Of a stretch of DNA of 64,000 bases, positions 59,375 through 64,000 are shown piece after piece (within the stretch, counting starts at the first letter, position 1; each line of letters opens with the position of its first letter). The stretch is from Lachnospiraceae bacterium. GTDB lineage: Bacteria > Bacillota > Clostridia > Lachnospirales > Lachnospiraceae. The position numbers and the translations under genes are program-made. The notes beneath the pieces are model-generated. The model worked only from the letters and a program-made list of their open reading frames with translations. It was not told the origin of the DNA and ran no database searches. Location: the NCBI GenBank assembly GCA_021202075.1, contig JAJQDT010000005.1, positions 16,647-80,646 of the forward strand, read 5' to 3'.

Positions 59375-62300
59375 CTAAGCATTCACCAGTCGGCGTTTCC
59401 TGCGCTCCCATACCTCCGTAAGCAGGAACAGCACCGCGCACAGCAGGGTAATCCCGCCTCCGAGCCAGAACCCACTCGGCGTGTAAACCATCTTAACCGT
59501 GTGGCTTCCTTCCTCCAGATGGACGCCGATCAGTGCATCGCCTACGCAGGAGAATTCCGTCTTCTGCCCGTCCACGTAGATGGTCCAGCCTTCATCATAG
59601 GGGATGGTCAGCAGCAGGGTTCCTTCCTCTTTTACATCCACCGTTCCGGAAACCGTGTCACTGTCAACGGTCAGATTCTCCAGCTGACTCTCGGCAAGCG
59701 TGTCAATGACCTCCTGATAAGCCTCGTTCGAGCAGGTGTATACTTCCGCGCGCACGGTCGTCTGCGTCTCCTTCAATGTGACGGTGAAATCCGCCAGATT
59801 GCTTTCTTCAGAGCTGTTAATCACATACAGATGATCGGTGTAATCCGAATACGTTTTCGAGAATTCCGGCGTGTTCAGCTGTATTTCCTCCACACGCGTG
59901 TCAATGCACAGATAAACCTGTTTATTGTCCGGAATCTTGATCGCATAGTTTCCGCCGTCCGCCATATCAATATAGCGGTCCAGCACAAATATCGCGTCAT
60001 GGCCGGTCGCCAGCTCCACAAAGCTGTTCTGAACGTCAAGCGGCTCATCCGAGCTGGTGTCCCATTCCAGAATCGCATCATCGACCATGAAGCCCAAAGA
60101 CAGCGCGTTGTCATTTTCATACAGCTTCAGCTCGCCGTCCTCGCCCACATACTCAAACTGGTAAAACGTGTCAGAAATTCCGGACGGAGTCGCCACATAT
60201 TTGATGCCAAAGACGTCATTCATCAATTTGGTTACCCCAAGATATCCATTTTTATTCGTCCGCGCCTCTATGCCGAGTGCGTCGCAGAAATCCACCACAG
60301 AGCTCTGCATGGTCGAATTGAACATGACCAGGGCATTGCCGCCGACAAACATCGTCACGTTCCGCATCCGCTGCCGGTCTACCTCGCTGCGGAAGAAAGT
60401 GTCCTCCTCATCCTGTTCAGCCATCAGCGCCTGGTAAGATGTCTGGTCAGCCAGATAAATACTCCTTGTGACGCTGCCATTCTGGGAAATGCCATAGACG
60501 GCGTTCGCGCTGATCTCTACAGCCAGGACACACGTCAGTGCCGCACGGAACACCGCCGGATTCAGCCGGTCGACATATCTTCCTATCAGCAGGAAGCCAA
60601 AATAGAAAATCAGCAGTCCCAGGGAAATCAGGAAAAGAATGCCCTCCAGCTCCTGCTCCGGCTCCAGGTAACGCACGATCAGGAATGCGCATGGAGCGGC
60701 CACCGCAAGCAGCAGCTCCGGCAGCCAGAATTTTTTCAGATGCCCCAGCGCGTCATATGCCATCACCAGCAAAATCGCGATATAAATGAACGCAAACCGG
60801 TTCGGCAGACCATTCTGCTGATGAAACCCATGCCAGATGTAGTTCGGTATGTTGCAGGCAAAGCTGAACAAAAGCAGGGCACACAGGCCGTAATGCGCCA
60901 GCCGTTCGCGCAGGCGAATCTCATGGTCAAACAAATACAGAATCGAAAGCAGCACGGTCGCCACACCGCAGTATACATTCAGTCCGACCTGCGAGCTGGA
61001 GATCGTCACCGGCTCCATAAAGGCCATATGGTTTTCCAGAAGCTCCGCAAGGCTCTCGTAAAACTTCACCACGGTCGGAAACGTATTGGTTTCCATCGAC
61101 TCAGACGAGGTCAGACCCATGTAAGCTGGCACCAGAACCAGAGCCGCCATACCGCCCGCCAGCAGCGAACGCCACGCAAAGACTAGGCAGCTCCTGAAAA
61201 TATCCCTCGGCAGGCTGCGGGACGCTGCCCTCTCCCCGCCATTTCTCCCGGAGGAGGCTTCCTCTGCCTTTCCTTCGTCTCTATGCCCATGCGCTCCGGC
61301 CGTTTCATGTGACGCATGACTATTAATCTCATGCATCCCGGCCGATTTGAATGCCGCATGACTGTGCTTTTCCCGCGCTCCGGTCGATTTGCCCTCCGCG
61401 CTATCGTTTTCATTAGCCTCAGAAACACGCTTCCTTCTAAATTTCAATGCCGTCATCCGGCTGCTTTCGTCCGGCCCGGCGCCGCTCCCGGCATTGTTCT
61501 TCCGGACAAAGTGAAGAGCTGCCAGGCGGCTGCCGCTGCCATTTCTCCCATACTCCCCGGTCTGCGCGATCCACCGCACCAGAAAATACAGGCAGGAAAA
61601 CAAACAGAGCATGAAGCCGATATAATAGTTGCACCACAGGCCATAGAACAGTGCGAGGCAGTAAAATCTTCCGCTCTTTCCCTTCACAATCTGCTCAATG
61701 CCATACATCACCAGTGGCAGCATTGCCACACTGTCCAGCCACATCAGGTTGAAGTAATAACCTATCACAAAATTACTCAGCGCATACATCATGCCAAATA
61801 CACATGGAAGCGCCCCCTCACCCGCGCCCGGCGGCAAGTCGCATTCGCCATTTGCAGAATGCTTCGCATTGGGCGAATGCCCAGGTAAGAATTCTCTTTC
61901 CCGGTCACGCTTGTGTATGTACCAGGAAAAGCAGCCGCCGCAGAGCGCAATTTTCAGAAGGATCATCAGATCCATGAAGTCACAGACATTCGCGGTCGGG
62001 ATCAGTACCATCAGAAAATTCAGCGGACTCGCCATATAGTATGCAAAGGTCGACCAGAAATTATAGCCCAGTCCGCCGGAGAAGGAGTACAAAAGGGAAT
62101 CTCCGCTGACCAGCTTTTCGTGAAAATCCGTATAAAAAGGAAGGTACTGATGCAGGGAGTCAATAATCAGCAGCGTCTTGTCGCCAAACGGCCAGACCCC
62201 CATCATCGCAAATCCGATCCCGGCGACCAGAGCGCTGAGCAGAAAACCGCCAAGGAAATACTTCCGCGAAATCTGTTTCGCAGAAGCCTTCCTTTTCCCG

Positions 62301-62410
62301 GAGGTTCCCTTTTCCTCTAAAGCCTTCTCTCTGCGAAAGAAATGCCTCCTCTTTGTGGAACCGGCCTCATTCTCTTCTAAATTTTGATCTAATTTTCCCA
62401 TAATTCCCAT
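59375..62410 (-). CDS. YfhO-family large membrane protein
   Basis: 1011 residues. About 12 hydrophobic segments occupy residues 45-640, and a large extracytoplasmic domain (about 650-970, with YLADQTSYQALMAEQDEEDT and FGIKYVATPSGISD) is followed by a last helix and a basic end. YfhO in Bacillus is linked to lipoteichoic acid glycosylation through a GT-C-like fold. An Asp-rich early loop (WPFGDKTLLIIDSLHQYLPF) fits that fold. Residues about 300-400 are an Ala/Gly/His/Lys-rich cytoplasmic insertion. The acceptor is unknown. Confidence 0.85.
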   Translation of the reverse strand: MGIMGKLDQNLEENEAGSTKRRHFFRREKALEEKGTSGKRKASAKQISRKYFLGGFLLSALVAGIGFAMMGVWPFGDKTLLIIDSLHQYLPFYTDFHEKLVSGDSLLYSFSGGLGYNFWSTFAYYMASPLNFLMVLIPTANVCDFMDLMILLKIALCGGCFSWYIHKRDREREFLPGHSPNAKHSANGECDLPPGAGEGALPCVFGMMYALSNFVIGYYFNLMWLDSVAMLPLVMYGIEQIVKGKSGRFYCLALFYGLWCNYYIGFMLCLFSCLYFLVRWIAQTGEYGRNGSGSRLAALHFVRKNNAGSGAGPDESSRMTALKFRRKRVSEANENDSAEGKSTGAREKHSHAAFKSAGMHEINSHASHETAGAHGHRDEGKAEEASSGRNGGERAASRSLPRDIFRSCLVFAWRSLLAGGMAALVLVPAYMGLTSSESMETNTFPTVVKFYESLAELLENHMAFMEPVTISSSQVGLNVYCGVATVLLSILYLFDHEIRLRERLAHYGLCALLLFSFACNIPNYIWHGFHQQNGLPNRFAFIYIAILLVMAYDALGHLKKFWLPELLLAVAAPCAFLIVRYLEPEQELEGILFLISLGLLIFYFGFLLIGRYVDRLNPAVFRAALTCVLAVEISANAVYGISQNGSVTRSIYLADQTSYQALMAEQDEEDTFFRSEVDRQRMRNVTMFVGGNALVMFNSTMQSSVVDFCDALGIEARTNKNGYLGVTKLMNDVFGIKYVATPSGISDTFYQFEYVGEDGELKLYENDNALSLGFMVDDAILEWDTSSDEPLDVQNSFVELATGHDAIFVLDRYIDMADGGNYAIKIPDNKQVYLCIDTRVEEIQLNTPEFSKTYSDYTDHLYVINSSEESNLADFTVTLKETQTTVRAEVYTCSNEAYQEVIDTLAESQLENLTVDSDTVSGTVDVKEEGTLLLTIPYDEGWTIYVDGQKTEFSCVGDALIGVHLEEGSHTVKMVYTPSGFWLGGGITLLCAVLFLLTEVWERRKRRLVNA

Positions 62411-62511
62411 GTCCTGACCCGGATAAACCGGAAACTATTATATTTCGTATAAATCCAAGGAGGTACCTGAGCCGAAGCTCTCCCGCTCTGCCCATTATCC
62501 GGCATACCGCA

Positions 62512-64000
62512 CTACAGATAAATTTCCTTTCGCAGACAGAACGAATAAATAATCCGGTCCCGGATCTTCCGTCCGGTCAGCCGTTCCAGTGCTTTTGTGT
62601 AATAATCAATCTGTATCCGATAGCGATTTACGAGTGCGGAACCGTCAGAAACGTGATCCGTCTTGTAATCCACAATCGTAATCTCACCGTCTTCGATCAG
62701 ATACGCGTCAATGATTCCCTGAACCAGAATGATCTCATTGCCGGTATCGTTTTCCATCACTTCATCTGCCGGAACTCCGAGCACAAACGGCTGCTCCCGG
62801 AACAACCGTTTTTCCGATGCCGCGCGCGCCATGCGGCGGCCAATTCCGGAGCGAACAAATGCGGAAATATCCTCCATATAAATCAGGGACGCTTCTTCCG
62901 GAGACATTTTACCACAATTTATCAATTCTTCCAACTGCATTTGCAGGTCATCTTTCTTAGAAAAATCTAAATTTTCCATGAAGACATGATAGATGGTGCC
63001 CCGGGCTGCCCCGGAAAATGATTCCGGCTCCTCCTTCATAAAACGTGGAATCAATGGAACAACCGCTTCTTCCGCGTCATCCAAAACGGCCCGCTGCGCG
63101 TTTCCGCCGCTGATGGTGGATCCTGCTGCCACGCGCAAATGCGGAGATCCTTCCATTTCGTACACCTTGAGCGCGTCCGGCTTCTCCATTCCGTACACTT
63201 CAAGCGCATCCGGCTCTTCTATTTCGTACACTTCAAGCGCGTCCGGCTCTTCCATCCTCTGCGACAGCTTTTTCAGCTCAGATACCGTCACTTTTCCCGG
63301 AATCATCCGGTGTTTCTTACGAGAATCTCCGTCAGCAAAGACCGACTTCAGATACTCTCCTGCCTCCTCGTCCTGACAGGTTCCCGCATCCAGATGTAAC
63401 AGCTCATCCAAGGTGATCAGATCCTTTGTATGTCCGATGGATTCCGCCAGCTCGTTTTCAGCCGGAGCCGTCACACGAACATCGAAAAATGCATTCCGGG
63501 CATATGCCGAACGGATGCCGCTATCCAGTTCCGGCAGAAGGTCCGGATTACTTGCAGTTTTTAAAGATTGTTGCGGAATATCCGGAGCATATATACCTTT
63601 TGAAGAATGTTGTGAAAGATTACATATATCCTTTGCATCCGGCTGACCAAGAATCGCCGGAACGACCCAGTCCAGATAAGTCGATGCTCCTGAGAGGCAG
63701 GAATACGACAGTGTCCCGCACGCCGCAGACGCATCCGTCTCCCAGCCCGGCATTTTTTTCTCCAGATTTTTCACGCTACCGGTCAGAATCAGCTTCTCTT
63801 TCGCCCTCGTCATCGCCACATAAAGCACGCGCAGCTCCTCCCCAAGCGTCTCTGCCAGGATCCGCTGCTGAATCGCCTTTTTCAGAAGCGTGGACTGCCG
63901 CATGCGGGGCAGTGCTGAAGGAATTTCTCCATCCGGGTCTCTGGTCTCACCGCCCGGGTCGACCATTGATTCTCTGGACCCACTGCCCGGGTCGGCCATC
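62512..64000 (-). CDS. addA: Helicase-nuclease subunit AddA, C-terminal part (runs off the window)
   Basis: Only the last 495 residues or so are present. LGEELRVLYVAMTRAKEKLI is helicase motif VI of UvrD-like enzymes. The C-terminal nuclease domain has VQGIIDAYLIEDGEITIVDY and KTDHV (GIID-x-x ... DYKT, catalytic Asp and Lys) and ends QIDYYTKALERLTG, matching AddA. AddAB resects double-strand breaks for RecA loading. Between helicase and nuclease, residues encoded at 63152-63253 are three 11-residue repeats (PDALEVYEIEE). A repeated DPG-S-type stretch also occurs near the window edge. Confidence 0.9.
   Translation of the reverse strand, partial: MADPGSGSRESMVDPGGETRDPDGEIPSALPRMRQSTLLKKAIQQRILAETLGEELRVLYVAMTRAKEKLILTGSVKNLEKKMPGWETDASAACGTLSYSCLSGASTYLDWVVPAILGQPDAKDICNLSQHSSKGIYAPDIPQQSLKTASNPDLLPELDSGIRSAYARNAFFDVRVTAPAENELAESIGHTKDLITLDELLHLDAGTCQDEEAGEYLKSVFADGDSRKKHRMIPGKVTVSELKKLSQRMEEPDALEVYEIEEPDALEVYGMEKPDALKVYEMEGSPHLRVAAGSTISGGNAQRAVLDDAEEAVVPLIPRFMKEEPESFSGAARGTIYHVFMENLDFSKKDDLQMQLEELINCGKMSPEEASLIYMEDISAFVRSGIGRRMARAASEKRLFREQPFVLGVPADEVMENDTGNEIILVQGIIDAYLIEDGEITIVDYKTDHVSDGSALVNRYRIQIDYYTKALERLTGRKIRDRIIYSFCLRKEIYL
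63152..63253. repeat. 33-bp tandem repeats inside addA
   Basis: Unit starts at 63152, 63185 and 63218 (TCCATTTCGTACACCTTGAG and variants); each encodes 11 residues (PDALEVYEIEE type). Confidence 0.85.

Noticed and set aside
59501..61186. A 561-codon plus-strand frame opposite the YfhO gene
   Set aside because: No recognisable domains; antisense shadow.

Overview
The window looks like a chromosome segment of a gut-type Clostridia bacterium, most likely a Lachnospiraceae member. Supporting signs are strong AGGAGG ribosome sites, SigA-type promoters with 17-base spacers, an L-box lysine riboswitch, murB-whiA-crh gene order, a choline-binding-type D,D-carboxypeptidase and paired MoxR/VWA genes. 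The genus cannot be fixed from sequence alone. I found no rRNA, tRNA or CRISPR array.

Region 1 (1-21,060) is an accessory surface-polysaccharide island read on the minus strand. An unusual KOW-HTH protein gene (13,366-12,719) opens an operon of DegT aminotransferase, acyltransferase (frameshifted at a G9 tract), ATP-grasp enzyme, epimerase, priming sugar transferase, GT4, Wzy-like polymerase, GT2, TupA-type ATP-grasp and Wzx flippase. Truncated Rpn-nuclease and TOTE-like remnants follow, then a small membrane protein and the start of another GT4. The 2-10 kb core is visibly AT-rich, which suggests transfer. Upstream lie a HicB antitoxin, a double-HTH XRE protein whose C-terminus resembles the KOW protein's, and an ISL3-type element with two transposase genes. 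A membrane-bound CapD/FlaA1-type sugar dehydratase follows, preceded by a second G9 tract. Two similar leader hairpins, in the same orientation, precede the KOW gene and the distal small-membrane-protein/GT genes. This suggests a processive-antitermination or attenuation circuit.

Region 2 (21-64 kb) is mostly housekeeping. It holds a D,D-carboxypeptidase, a MATE pump, an MGMT-like protein, two separate MoxR-AAA/VWA gene pairs, FeoA, IlvE, DegV, an LRR protein and lysine-biosynthesis genes (lysC, dapB, dapA) behind a riboswitch. It continues with an Mrp-type ATPase, a decayed RelB/YafQ-type toxin pair, a MetQ/MetN/MetI transporter and a beta-mannosidase. Next come a wHTH-GHKL ATPase-STAS-like regulator with its own operator repeats, a sugar ABC transporter with a LacI regulator, murB-whiA-crh with a GNAT gene, an aminotransferase, a YfhO-type membrane protein and the 3' end of addA.

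Two genome-wide habits stand out. A family of structured intergenic repeats (conserved GCAGGC and GCGCGGC boxes with hairpins) sits ahead of many genes, has entered two reading frames and seems to have destroyed a toxin gene. In addition, 33-51 bp minisatellites have grown inside coding regions (VWA protein, beta-mannosidase, AddA) and between dapB and dapA.
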